Assembly (NCBI GenBank): GCA_002362385.1
Contig: DEUB01000054.1
Location: 25,621-87,031, forward strand
Direction: 5' to 3'
Source of the DNA: Lachnospiraceae bacterium UBA3273
GTDB lineage: Bacteria; Bacillota; Clostridia; Lachnospirales; Lachnospiraceae
DNA: 61,411 bases
The position numbers and the translations under genes are program-made. The notes under the pieces are model-generated. The model had not been told where the DNA came from, did no database searches, and worked only from the letters and a program-made list of their open reading frames with translations. This document shows positions 34,565 through 42,493 of the stretch, piece after piece. Every line of letters starts with the position of its first letter. The stretch's first letter is position 1.

Positions 34565-34592
34565 TTTATAGTAATACACCCGGGAAGGTCAA
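34565..34592 (-). promoter_or_regulatory. Possible promoter of the ECF sigma operon
   Basis: Minus strand TTGACC (34587-34592), 16-bp spacer, TATAAA (34565-34570). It is the only credible promoter between the upstream terminator and the gene, but places the RNA start at about 34558, inside the proposed ribosome-binding site. Confidence 0.4.
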
Positions 34593-34604
34593 AAAGTGAC
34601 ATTT

Positions 34605-34641
34605 TAGAAAAAAAAGAGAGGTCCGCCCTCGCTTACCTCTC
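34605..34641 (-). terminator. Rho-independent terminator of the SGNH/DUF4125/GerMN operon
   Basis: Minus-strand GAGAGGT pairs with ACCTCTC (34616-34622 and 34635-34641 on the plus strand) and is followed by a run of eight T. It ends the SGNH-hydrolase transcript ~50 bp after its stop codon and immediately precedes the ECF sigma gene. Confidence 0.8.
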
Positions 34642-34690
34642 ATCCTTATTCTAAACCTATGCGTCCACATGACGTTCCTGTCATAATGCA

Positions 34691-35752
34691 TCAGCCGGAT
34701 ACCAACAGCGCCAGCACTGCAAATTTCATTACTTTTCCTTCCCGGGAAAGCACCCTGACCGCCACATGGTGTTTCTCTTTTTTGTCTGAAGCATAAACCT
34801 CATCGCTTCGTCCGAAATCCCCCCAGCCGTCAGGAAAGCTTCCGTCAAGGACTTTTTCACATTTGCCGTCAATATAGATTTCCGCCTTTCCAAAGCTGCC
34901 GTCCACAGCCTTCCAGTAAGTCATTCCAAGGTTGGCAAATTCTAACTCAAATTCCAGGTCTCCTCCTTCGCTGTCCCCCAGCCAGCCGTAATGAAGATGG
35001 GGATGCAGGTCCGCTTTTTCCCAGCCGCTCTGATTTATAGGAGAAATGCTTTTGCCGTCTAAGATATTCCCGATCCCTTCCTTAGGCGGCGGACAGAGCT
35101 TTGTCCTGCACCTGTTATATATTTTGTCCAGATAAGTGCATACTAATTCTCCGGCAATTTCATGTCCCCTGTCGTTGGGATGAATGTCATCCGGGGAAAT
35201 ATCCGCCCACCGGTATCGTCCCGCCTCGATCTGTGCCAAAACCACATTGCCGTAGCTGATCATGGGAAGCCCGTACTTTTCTCCGACCCTCGCATGAAAA
35301 GCCTGGGCATTGGTCCCGTCCTCCATGGTCATAAACAAAAGAACTACTGCCGGTCTGCTCTTTGAGGAAAGCAGGGTCTGTATCAGCCGCTCATAGCTTT
35401 TTTCATAAAAGGGCTCCGCCGTATCGTTGACGGTAAAATCTACAATCATAAAATCCGGCTCATAAGAAAGGATATCCCGCTCCGCCCTGTGGAGCCCGAG
35501 ATAAGAATCGGTAGCGCCTATACCTGCATTGATATAGCGGACCTGGATCCTGGGAAATTTTTCCTTCCACCACTTTGCCATAATGCCCGCATAGGATTTT
35601 TCCGGTTCGGAAGAAAAGAATCCTTCCGTGATGGACCCGCCCAAAGCCGCAACCGTAACGGGCTGTCCTGACATTGCCTTCTTCATAACCGCTTCAACCG
35701 CGCTGTCATCCGAATTTTCCCATGCAAACGCTTTTTTTCTCAAATCTTCCAA
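34691..35752 (-). CDS. SGNH/GDSL hydrolase with C-terminal beta domain
   Basis: A 353-aa soluble enzyme, probably an esterase. Block I GGSITEG near residue 40 (Ser nucleophile), Gly in NAGIGATDS near 77, Asn in VNDTAEP near 108 and block V DDIHPNDRGH near 190 (Asp/His) are all visible. From about 225 on, a beta-rich domain (HYGWLGDSEGGDLEF ...) may bind carbohydrate. No signal peptide, so it acts in the cytosol. Start is TTG at 35752 preceded by GGGAG. Last gene of a three-gene operon with DUF4125 and the GerMN lipoprotein. Confidence 0.85.
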   Translation of the reverse strand: MEDLRKKAFAWENSDDSAVEAVMKKAMSGQPVTVAALGGSITEGFFSSEPEKSYAGIMAKWWKEKFPRIQVRYINAGIGATDSYLGLHRAERDILSYEPDFMIVDFTVNDTAEPFYEKSYERLIQTLLSSKSRPAVVLLFMTMEDGTNAQAFHARVGEKYGLPMISYGNVVLAQIEAGRYRWADISPDDIHPNDRGHEIAGELVCTYLDKIYNRCRTKLCPPPKEGIGNILDGKSISPINQSGWEKADLHPHLHYGWLGDSEGGDLEFELEFANLGMTYWKAVDGSFGKAEIYIDGKCEKVLDGSFPDGWGDFGRSDEVYASDKKEKHHVAVRVLSREGKVMKFAVLALLVSG

Positions 35753-35764
35753 TTCGTATTCTCC

Positions 35765-36400
35765 CTATTCCTTTTCACTCTGCTTCTCTTCCGCATCTTC
35801 AAGGGACTGATAGCCGTAAAATCTCACTTCATTTTCAATGATCTTTTCCAAAAGGTTTTCCCCGGCGTCCACTGCCTGCTTTACCTGTTTATAGATCAAC
35901 TCCACGGTTTCCCTGGAATAGGTCTTATACTCTCCCTTCAGATAGCTCTCGGAAGAGGAACCGTTCTGCACGCTGTCCTCACTGCTTCTGAAAACTCTGC
36001 CGTTCTCGCGGATATGGGGATATTTTTCATACACTTCTTTATCCCACTTCACATGAATATCCGCCATCTCATCGATCATTTTTTCCATTTCAGGGGAAAC
36101 CTTCGGCAAATGCTCCTTAATCCCTTCAAACTCCTCGGGATACGTGGTCTCCATCATGAAACCGTATTTTTCAAAGATCAGATTCCTCCCCTGCTCTATG
36201 GAACTCCTCAAATCCTCCATATAGCTTTCCAGCGTTTCCTTAGAATAGACCATCCACTGGCTCATACGCATTTTAAAGAAGGTATCCGAATCGTTTTGAC
36301 AGGATGCTCTCCCTCCCGTATTCTGCACATTTTGAAACAATTCCCATTCCATCTGCGCAATATCAAAAATCAGCTGTTCTGTTTCGCTAACCTGCTCCAT
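35765..36400 (-). CDS. DUF4125 family protein
   Basis: A 211-aa soluble, helical protein matching the DUF4125 pattern: N-terminal EQLIFDIAQMEWELFQNVQN, GGRASCQND, FFKMRMSQWMVYSKETLESY, and a central GFMMETTYPEEF. Rich in Trp, Glu and Met. Function unknown. The upstream gene ends 20 bp before, the downstream SGNH gene starts 12 bp after, so it is co-transcribed. The Cys in GGRASCQND is conserved in the family as far as recalled. Confidence 0.75.
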   Translation of the reverse strand: MEQVSETEQLIFDIAQMEWELFQNVQNTGGRASCQNDSDTFFKMRMSQWMVYSKETLESYMEDLRSSIEQGRNLIFEKYGFMMETTYPEEFEGIKEHLPKVSPEMEKMIDEMADIHVKWDKEVYEKYPHIRENGRVFRSSEDSVQNGSSSESYLKGEYKTYSRETVELIYKQVKQAVDAGENLLEKIIENEVRFYGYQSLEDAEEKQSEKE

Positions 36401-36420
36401 TTTAAACTACGCGCTCCTTC

Positions 36421-37587
36421 CTATCTGACTTTTATACCCGTATCGATTTCCACCGTAGCCCTCACACCTGCGTGATCGCCAATTACTGCTCCCGGAATAT
36501 ACATAACAAGTACCAGCATATCATCCTTTACATAGCTGAAACCGTAAGGCTCTTCTTCCAGGTTCTCCAAATCAAAATCATACAGGTTGAATTGTTCTTT
36601 ATAATCATCCGCATCAGGCTCCATTCTTTTCATAAATTCATCAAAGGCTTCCCTGTCCATGTCCTTGCTGATAATTTTGTAATAGCCTCCCGTTGCCAGA
36701 TTATGGGCCGCTTCATCCAGCGCATCCTCCCAGTCTCTTAAACGGACGCATTTCCTGTTTACCATATCAAAGTTGATGGCAAACACATCCTTTCCGTAAT
36801 CGCCCCTATCCCTTCTGAACACAAAGGATACAAATTCCGTACTGCAGGCAACAATCTCATAATCTACCGTATAAGTATCATACTCCACATCCTCCTCCGT
36901 TTCGGGTTTAAGGCCCGTGGCAATTTCCCTGATCGCTGTATTCCACTGATCCTGGATATTTCCGTCAGACATATCCACAAACTGGGGATAATAAACGCTT
37001 CTTCCGTTTTCGGTATCCGATGCGTCGGTCAGCCGGTACTTCAAAGGTTCTGCGCTTTCCGTCCCCGGTGTTTCCGTCTCCTGCTCTTTTTCCGGTTCAA
37101 AAAATACCAGGGGAGCTTCATAGGAGGTATGCCCCGTTTCAAGGGTTTCCCCTTCTACGGTAATCAGAATATTCTCTCCGTCATAAGCGGTCAGGAATGT
37201 ATTGACCAGACCGCCCATTACAATATATTCGCCGCTGGTGCCCATCATATTGAGATACCCGGAAAACCCTTTGGACAAGTCCAGCTTAAGGTTCTTTCCG
37301 TCCTGCTCAAATGACTTTACTTCGGTGTCGATGGATACCACGCTCAGCTTTCTCAGCTCGCCGATGAGATTTTCGGGCGTCAGCCCTTTTATCATAACTT
37401 CCTTTTGTTCAAAACCGTCCGCATCCGCATTTCCGTAATATATGAGAACCTTCGTCTCCTCGGCCTCTTCTCCGTTTTCAGGCTGTTGCTCCGTATCCGG
37501 CGTCTCTACATCAGCTGTTTCATTGGCACAGCCCGTTACCGAGAACAGCATCAGCAATGCCAGCCATAAAACAAGTCTTTTCTTCAT
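36421..37587 (-). CDS. Lipoprotein with GerMN domain and DUF3298-like C-terminus
   Basis: A 388-aa lipoprotein: signal with lipobox SVTGC (Cys near 20), Glu-rich spacer, a GerMN domain (about 45-145; KVLIYYGNADADGF ... LVNTFLTAYDGENILITVEG) as in spore germination and sporulation proteins, a short acidic linker, and a C-terminal DUF3298-like beta domain (about 180-388). ATG at 37587 follows AAAAAGGAGAGATTATT. It is first in its operon. The GerMN fold also occurs in non-spore lipoproteins, so a sporulation role is not shown. Confidence 0.8.
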   Translation of the reverse strand: MKKRLVLWLALLMLFSVTGCANETADVETPDTEQQPENGEEAEETKVLIYYGNADADGFEQKEVMIKGLTPENLIGELRKLSVVSIDTEVKSFEQDGKNLKLDLSKGFSGYLNMMGTSGEYIVMGGLVNTFLTAYDGENILITVEGETLETGHTSYEAPLVFFEPEKEQETETPGTESAEPLKYRLTDASDTENGRSVYYPQFVDMSDGNIQDQWNTAIREIATGLKPETEEDVEYDTYTVDYEIVACSTEFVSFVFRRDRGDYGKDVFAINFDMVNRKCVRLRDWEDALDEAAHNLATGGYYKIISKDMDREAFDEFMKRMEPDADDYKEQFNLYDFDLENLEEEPYGFSYVKDDMLVLVMYIPGAVIGDHAGVRATVEIDTGIKVR

Positions 37588-37708
37588 AATAATCTCTCCT
37601 TTTTCCACGAATGTATCATTCTATAAAATATGGAATCTGAGCTAACTATACCATGTTTGGGAGATTTTGAGAAGAGCCGAAATCCCGAAACGCTTTCAAT
37701 GCCGCTAA

Positions 37709-37741
37709 AAGCCATGCTCCCTGTTTTAGGAAACATGGCTT
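37709..37741 (-). terminator. Terminator after the DUF2871 gene
   Basis: AAGCCATG (37709-37716) pairs with CATGGCTT (37734-37741); on the minus strand the stem is followed by TTTTAG. It separates the DUF2871 gene from the GerMN lipoprotein operon. Confidence 0.55.
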
Positions 37742-37767
37742 TCTGTTTATCCAATGTCTTTACGATA

Positions 37768-38178
37768 TTATTTAGCAGTTCTCTTCAAAGCAATCAGCAG
37801 CAGTACGATTCCCACGCCGGTCAATATATGCCCTATGCCCGCCACTCCCGAAATGGCGGCATCCGCTCCTTTTGACAATTCCAGTTCCATTACCTGGGCA
37901 ATACCGCGGACCGTCATCATGACCGCCGTGAGAGGCACCCCGATATTGTAAACACAATAAAAAACGGAAAACAGCTTATCCTTTGCAAGTTCCCCCTTTT
38001 CTGAAAACAGGGCGACCAGTAAAAATACTACCATTCCCAAAAGAAACAGATGGGTATGTACCGTCCCTAAGGCTGTCCTTTCCCTAAATCCGTTGAATTT
38101 TGTGAATTCCCGGTAAAACACACCGCCGGCCATAGCGGCAGCGGCATAAATAATGGCTGTATTGATATACTTCTTCAT
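37768..38178 (-). CDS. DUF2871 family membrane protein
   Basis: A 136-aa protein with four hydrophobic segments (about 5-20, 43-63, 78-95, 112-132) and the family's GTVHTHLFLLGM motif with two His residues near 43 and 45, reminiscent of haem-type or nitric-oxide-related small membrane proteins; function is unknown. ATG at 38178 is used because CAAAGGAG lies upstream; the longer form starting at 38247 adds a non-membrane extension overlapping the upstream gene's stop. A terminator follows. Confidence 0.75.
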   Translation of the reverse strand: MKKYINTAIIYAAAAMAGGVFYREFTKFNGFRERTALGTVHTHLFLLGMVVFLLVALFSEKGELAKDKLFSVFYCVYNIGVPLTAVMMTVRGIAQVMELELSKGADAAISGVAGIGHILTGVGIVLLLIALKRTAK

Positions 38179-38243
38179 GCTTTTGCAACTCCTTTGGAAT
38201 ATAATAATAATTACTTCTATTTTCCTCAAAATATACGAAGTTG

Positions 38244-39272
38244 TCAATCCCGGCCAAAAGCTTTACCGGCATATCCGGGCCGCAGATATTGCTTATAATC
38301 CTCCTGTAAAAATATCTCTTCCCTTCCAAAAAGGGTGTCCCATCCTTCTTTTTCTTCCCGGAAATAGCTGCCCCACCAAGACAGATCGGAAACTTTATCG
38401 GGCATCCGATAGGAAGTTATGGAAAGTACAAAGACGATCCCTAAGGCCGCACAGAAAACCGCTCCCAAAACCACTCCCTTTTTTATGGCCTTGTTTTCCT
38501 TAAATTTCCGGCATATAAGCAGTCCTGCCAGTCCGTACAAAAAAGCGGCGGTTACAACAATTTCCGCTCTTACGATCGTGCCATAAAATCTAAAGGGGAT
38601 TTCTGTCAGGAAAATCCCGGAAAGATTTTGCAATTCCATAATTCTTTCATCCTTCTGCAACTGGGTATCCCCCAAAATCCCCGCATAGGAAAAGCAAGCG
38701 TCTTCGCCGCCCTCTATGACCAGAATATCCCTCTTTTGTAAAATTCCCCTGATCACATAGGTCTTTCCCGCATAAACAATTTCTTCCCCTATTACTTCCG
38801 TTCCTCCGAACAGTTCCCTGGCGCTGTCTTCTCCTAAAAGGCAGCCTTTTAGGTCCCCCGCTTCCAGAGGATAGCCGAAGGGAAACAACAGTGTGCTGTC
38901 TCCCATGATTTCAACCACCGTGGATTTTGTCCGACGATACCACAGGGGATTTTCCACCGTCTGCTTCTTTTTTTCAGAAAAGAAAAGGACGTCGTGAGGA
39001 TATTCCATAAGTCCTTCTCCATTTCCGCTTTTTTCTCTGTTTTCGTCTTTATCCCGTTCTTCCCAGGAACCGGAACTTTCCTTACCCGTTATGGAAGCGG
39101 CTTGTTCCAAAATGTTTCCGGCACTCCTACCGTCAATGGAAGTCCCCAGCTCATAAACGCCAAGCCGTCCAAGCTCCTGTATTTTTGAAAGAGAAGAGGC
39201 CTCACTCCACAACAGAAAAAGCAAAAGTATGACGGCTGCTGCCTTTCCCATCAGGAACAGATACCGCCTCAT
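38244..39272 (-). CDS. Membrane protein with MacB-like extracellular domain
   Basis: A 342-aa protein: N-terminal membrane helix (about 8-24), an extracellular domain of MacB/FtsX type (about 40-225, including GCLLGEDSARELFGG ... YVIRGIL, as in permease ectodomains), then two membrane helices (about 235-252, 263-283) and a C-terminal soluble tail. It has fewer membrane helices than a normal FtsX permease, so it could be a truncated or accessory permease. No ATPase is adjacent. It overlaps the adaptor gene by 4 bp and ends the operon; about 65 bp separate it from the next gene. Confidence 0.72.
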   Translation of the reverse strand: MRRYLFLMGKAAAVILLLFLLWSEASSLSKIQELGRLGVYELGTSIDGRSAGNILEQAASITGKESSGSWEERDKDENREKSGNGEGLMEYPHDVLFFSEKKKQTVENPLWYRRTKSTVVEIMGDSTLLFPFGYPLEAGDLKGCLLGEDSARELFGGTEVIGEEIVYAGKTYVIRGILQKRDILVIEGGEDACFSYAGILGDTQLQKDERIMELQNLSGIFLTEIPFRFYGTIVRAEIVVTAAFLYGLAGLLICRKFKENKAIKKGVVLGAVFCAALGIVFVLSITSYRMPDKVSDLSWWGSYFREEKEGWDTLFGREEIFLQEDYKQYLRPGYAGKAFGRD

Positions 39273-40693
39273 GGCTGCATAAGGCGTATGGTATCGCCTT
39301 CCTCCACAGGCTTTGTAGCGCTTATGATGACAGGCTCCGATTCCGACAAAAATCCATCGGCAATGGATGCGTAATTCTCGTTGCTGTCCGTCACATCCAC
39401 GATCCTTTCCACAGCCACCAGCTCGCTTCCCAAAATGGTCTGCCTCTCTTCATAAACCAGCACGTATTTCACGCTTTCTCTTTGATGCAGAGCCGCTAAA
39501 GGCACACAGACGCTTCTTTCCCCTTCCTGTTTGCTGATGGTAACCGTTCCCGTGTCTCCCAGATTTCCCGCGTTTTCATCTACTTTAACCAAAAGCGTAT
39601 AGGTCTCTCCTTCGGAATCCTCTTCCAGGGATAAGATCTTTCCCGATACCCTTTCCTTATCCGTTCCTATGCTCAGATCGGCCTGATCCCCTACCGTAAC
39701 ATATTTCCTGTCTTCTTTTCCGATCCGGGCCTGAAATTTCCATCCTTCGCTGCTGTCTGCAACAAAGAGCAGCGCTCCGTCGCTTACGCGCCCGCTTTCT
39801 TCTATAACGATCTTTGTCACGGCTCCCTGATACCCGGAGGTCAATATTCCTCCGGCTTCCTCCACACTTTTATAAAGAGCGATTTCCTTCTCCATAACTT
39901 CTTTTTCCAGCTTTAGAAGCTCCGGCGAGCTGTCCTTTAACTGCCTTGCAGCCGCATCCTCCAAAGAACGCTTTGCCGCATTCAGGGCATCTTCATTCTG
40001 CCGCAGTGTTCCGTCCGCTGCCCGCTGGCTGCTTTCCACCGCCTGCTCCAAAGCATTTTTCTGCTGCTGCCACTGTTCCTCCAGTTCATTTGCAGAGACC
40101 GTCCCGGGAACGCCCCCATGGGCTTCGATATAGGCTTCCTTAGAAGGAAAGTCTGCTAACTCCTGTCTCGCTTTGTTTAAATCGTTTTGTGCCCATGCTC
40201 CTTCCGTCTGAGCATTTGACTGGGTCTTTGCATAATCCTCCTTGGCCCTGGCTGCCTGCCTGTCCTTTGTTTCTTTCTCAACGCCCTGGTTATAGCGCAG
40301 GGTATCTATCTGGATTTCCAGTTTCTTAAGTTCGATTTCCTTCTTTTCAATGATCTCTTTTAAATCCTCTAAATCATATTGCAGCAGGTCCTGTCCCTGT
40401 TCTACCTTTTCCCCTTCCTCCACGAAGATCCTCTCCACTCTCAGTCCGTCTAAGCCGTAAACGGCATTCTCCTTATCGGCAACGAGCTTTCCTTCCGCTT
40501 TTACCTGGTGGGTCAGGTTGATATAAGCGGGAAGCTCCGTCTTTACCCGGGGGAGTGCTGCGGCATAAATGCCTCTGGAAATCATACTGCATAAAAGGAA
40601 GAAAACACAAAACCACAATGCGGCTTTTGCAGCTTTTTTCTTATTTATTTTCTCAAAAACAGCTTTTTGTAATTTTTCAAATTTTATTTTCAT
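39269..40693 (-). CDS. HlyD/MFP-type membrane adaptor protein
   Basis: A 474-aa adaptor: N-terminal membrane helix (about 22-42), a lipoyl-like half-motif (VERIFVEEGEKVEQGQDLL near 90), a long coiled coil (about 110-265), the matching lipoyl half and beta-barrel domain (about 275-440). Such adaptors link a MacB-type exporter to the cell exterior or assemble with efflux pumps. ATG follows AAGGAGTAATGG and lies 3 bp after the permease gene stop. It overlaps the MacB-like gene by 4 bp. Confidence 0.88.
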   Translation of the reverse strand: MKIKFEKLQKAVFEKINKKKAAKAALWFCVFFLLCSMISRGIYAAALPRVKTELPAYINLTHQVKAEGKLVADKENAVYGLDGLRVERIFVEEGEKVEQGQDLLQYDLEDLKEIIEKKEIELKKLEIQIDTLRYNQGVEKETKDRQAARAKEDYAKTQSNAQTEGAWAQNDLNKARQELADFPSKEAYIEAHGGVPGTVSANELEEQWQQQKNALEQAVESSQRAADGTLRQNEDALNAAKRSLEDAAARQLKDSSPELLKLEKEVMEKEIALYKSVEEAGGILTSGYQGAVTKIVIEESGRVSDGALLFVADSSEGWKFQARIGKEDRKYVTVGDQADLSIGTDKERVSGKILSLEEDSEGETYTLLVKVDENAGNLGDTGTVTISKQEGERSVCVPLAALHQRESVKYVLVYEERQTILGSELVAVERIVDVTDSNENYASIADGFLSESEPVIISATKPVEEGDTIRLMQP

Positions 40694-40696
40694 CCA

Positions 40697-41599
40697 TTAC
40701 TCCTTCATTCCTGTGGCGATAATGCCCTTTTCCAGATAATCCTGTCCTAACAGGAATACAAAAACTGCAGGGATCAGTCCCATAACGGATGCCGCAAAGG
40801 CAAAGCCCGCATCGGATAAGCCGATCTGCGGCAGATACAAAGACAAGGGCCAGAGGGACCTGTCTTTTAAAAAGGCAAGGGGCTGTTCTATCAGGCTGAA
40901 ATATTCCAGAAATCCTAAAACAAGGGCAGAGCCGATCCCTGCCGAGCCTAAAGGAAGCCCTATGTGGAAAAAAACCTGGAATTCCCCTGCCCCGTCCACC
41001 TTGGCGGCCTCCAGCAATTCCTTTGGGATCCCGCAAAAGCCCCTGTACATGATGAACACGGGAAAGGTAGAAAACACGCCCGGAAGAATGATGCCCCACA
41101 GATTATCCAAAAGGGATAAATCCTTTAAAACCAGATAATTTGACAGCATGGTCACGGAAAAAGGCATCATCATAAGGGAAATATACACGGTAAACAAAAG
41201 CTTTCTTCCCGGAAAGGAAAATCTGGCAAAAGCCCATGCAGAAGGAACGCCTATGATCATCTGCCCCAAAAGGGTTCCCGCCACGATCTTTAAGGAATTG
41301 ATGAAAACCACATAGTATTCCGGTTTGTCAAATAAAAGTTCGATCCAGTGCCTCAGGGTGGGGTATTTTGGAAAAAGCTTAAATTCCACCATCGCATCCA
41401 TATCGGACAGAACAGGTCCCAGGGCGCTTTTTAACTCATCCGTTCCTTTTAGGGAACCGCAGATTAAAAGGATCAGGGGCATGGAAATCAAAAATGCAGT
41501 CAAAAACAAGATTCCCGAAACAATAAGGTTTCCGGTCTTTTTTTTCAACCGCGCCCTTTTCTGCGCCCTCTGCCAAGCCAAATCCTGTTTTTTATGCAT
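40697..41599 (-). CDS. Carbohydrate ABC transporter permease, MalG-like
   Basis: A 300-aa inner permease with six hydrophobic segments and the EAA loop (EAAKVDGAGEFQVFFHIGLP near 205), as in MalG/CUT1 systems. It forms a heterodimer with the product of the preceding gene, three bases away. The N-terminal ~25 residues are strongly basic (KKQDLAWQRAQKRARLKKK). No ATPase is encoded here, so it probably uses a shared MsmX-type ATPase. Substrate class (sugar) is from the family only. Confidence 0.88.
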   Translation of the reverse strand: MHKKQDLAWQRAQKRARLKKKTGNLIVSGILFLTAFLISMPLILLICGSLKGTDELKSALGPVLSDMDAMVEFKLFPKYPTLRHWIELLFDKPEYYVVFINSLKIVAGTLLGQMIIGVPSAWAFARFSFPGRKLLFTVYISLMMMPFSVTMLSNYLVLKDLSLLDNLWGIILPGVFSTFPVFIMYRGFCGIPKELLEAAKVDGAGEFQVFFHIGLPLGSAGIGSALVLGFLEYFSLIEQPLAFLKDRSLWPLSLYLPQIGLSDAGFAFAASVMGLIPAVFVFLLGQDYLEKGIIATGMKE

Positions 41600-41602
41600 C
41601 CC

Positions 41603-42493
41603 CTACACATCCTTTCTATCCCATAACGCCTGCAAAATCAAAATAAAAACCAGCATAACGCCTGCCGTCAAAACCGCTGCCGCCGCCATTTTATCCATAT
41701 CCAGATTTAAGAACCAGTTGTTGAACAGATGCTGCAGAAGATACATGCTTTCATGGGGATAAGCCCCTGCTACCAGATAGGCCTCTCTGAACACCTTAAA
41801 GGAATTTAAAAAGGATAATACCGTTATGGTATACAGGGTAGGCTTTAAATTGGGCAGGATAATGCGAAAAAAGCAGGTCCTTTCCCCTGCGCCGTCCACC
41901 TTTGCCGCATCTATGATCCCTTCGGAAATTCCCATAATGCCTGCAAGCCAGAGAATGACCGTATATCCCAGATTCTTCCAGATATAACTGATCACAAGAA
42001 CCCAGAACGCTGCATTCGTTCCCATATAATCTACCGGTTCACTCAAAAAGGGTTCCCATAAGGCGTTTAAGATTCCCTGCCTGTCAAACAACAGCTTCCA
42101 GACAAGCACGACTGCCGCCGCAGGAATTGCCATGGGCAGAAGATAAAGGGATTTCAAAAGCTTCATATACCGGCTCTTACTGAGCTCATAAGCAAGAAAC
42201 AGGGAAACGGCAATGAGAAGGGGAAGACATATCCCCATAAAGCGCAGGGTGTTCTTTGCAGCAAGCAGAAACGCCTGGTTATTTAATATCATTTTGTAAT
42301 TGGAAAGCCCCGACCACTCCCCTGTAACCGCTGTGGAAAAGGAACGCCTGACCACATCTCCAAAGGGAACCAGTACAAAAAGGCAGACTCCGGCAAAGCC
42401 GGGAAAGAGGAAGATAAATACCTCTTTCCATGGCGTTCTTTTCAGTTTCTTTTTATTCTGCAAGATAGATTTGAACCCTGTTAACGATTTCAT
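41603..42493 (-). CDS. Carbohydrate ABC transporter permease, MalF-like
   Basis: A 296-aa permease with six hydrophobic segments and the EAA-type loop (DAAKVDGAGERTCFFRIILP near 200). ATG at 42493 is preferred (AAGGGG just upstream); an ATG at 42505 lies closer to the upstream gene. It overlaps the end of the solute-binding gene by 41 bp. Like the next gene it depends on an ATPase encoded elsewhere. Belongs to the same operon as the binding protein and the exporter-like genes. Confidence 0.88.
   Translation of the reverse strand: MKSLTGFKSILQNKKKLKRTPWKEVFIFLFPGFAGVCLFVLVPFGDVVRRSFSTAVTGEWSGLSNYKMILNNQAFLLAAKNTLRFMGICLPLLIAVSLFLAYELSKSRYMKLLKSLYLLPMAIPAAAVVLVWKLLFDRQGILNALWEPFLSEPVDYMGTNAAFWVLVISYIWKNLGYTVILWLAGIMGISEGIIDAAKVDGAGERTCFFRIILPNLKPTLYTITVLSFLNSFKVFREAYLVAGAYPHESMYLLQHLFNNWFLNLDMDKMAAAAVLTAGVMLVFILILQALWDRKDV

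Noticed and set aside
34551..34602. ATG at 34602 as start of the ECF sigma factor
   Set aside because: It follows a terminator T-run with no ribosome-binding site, and the added residues are not sigma-like.
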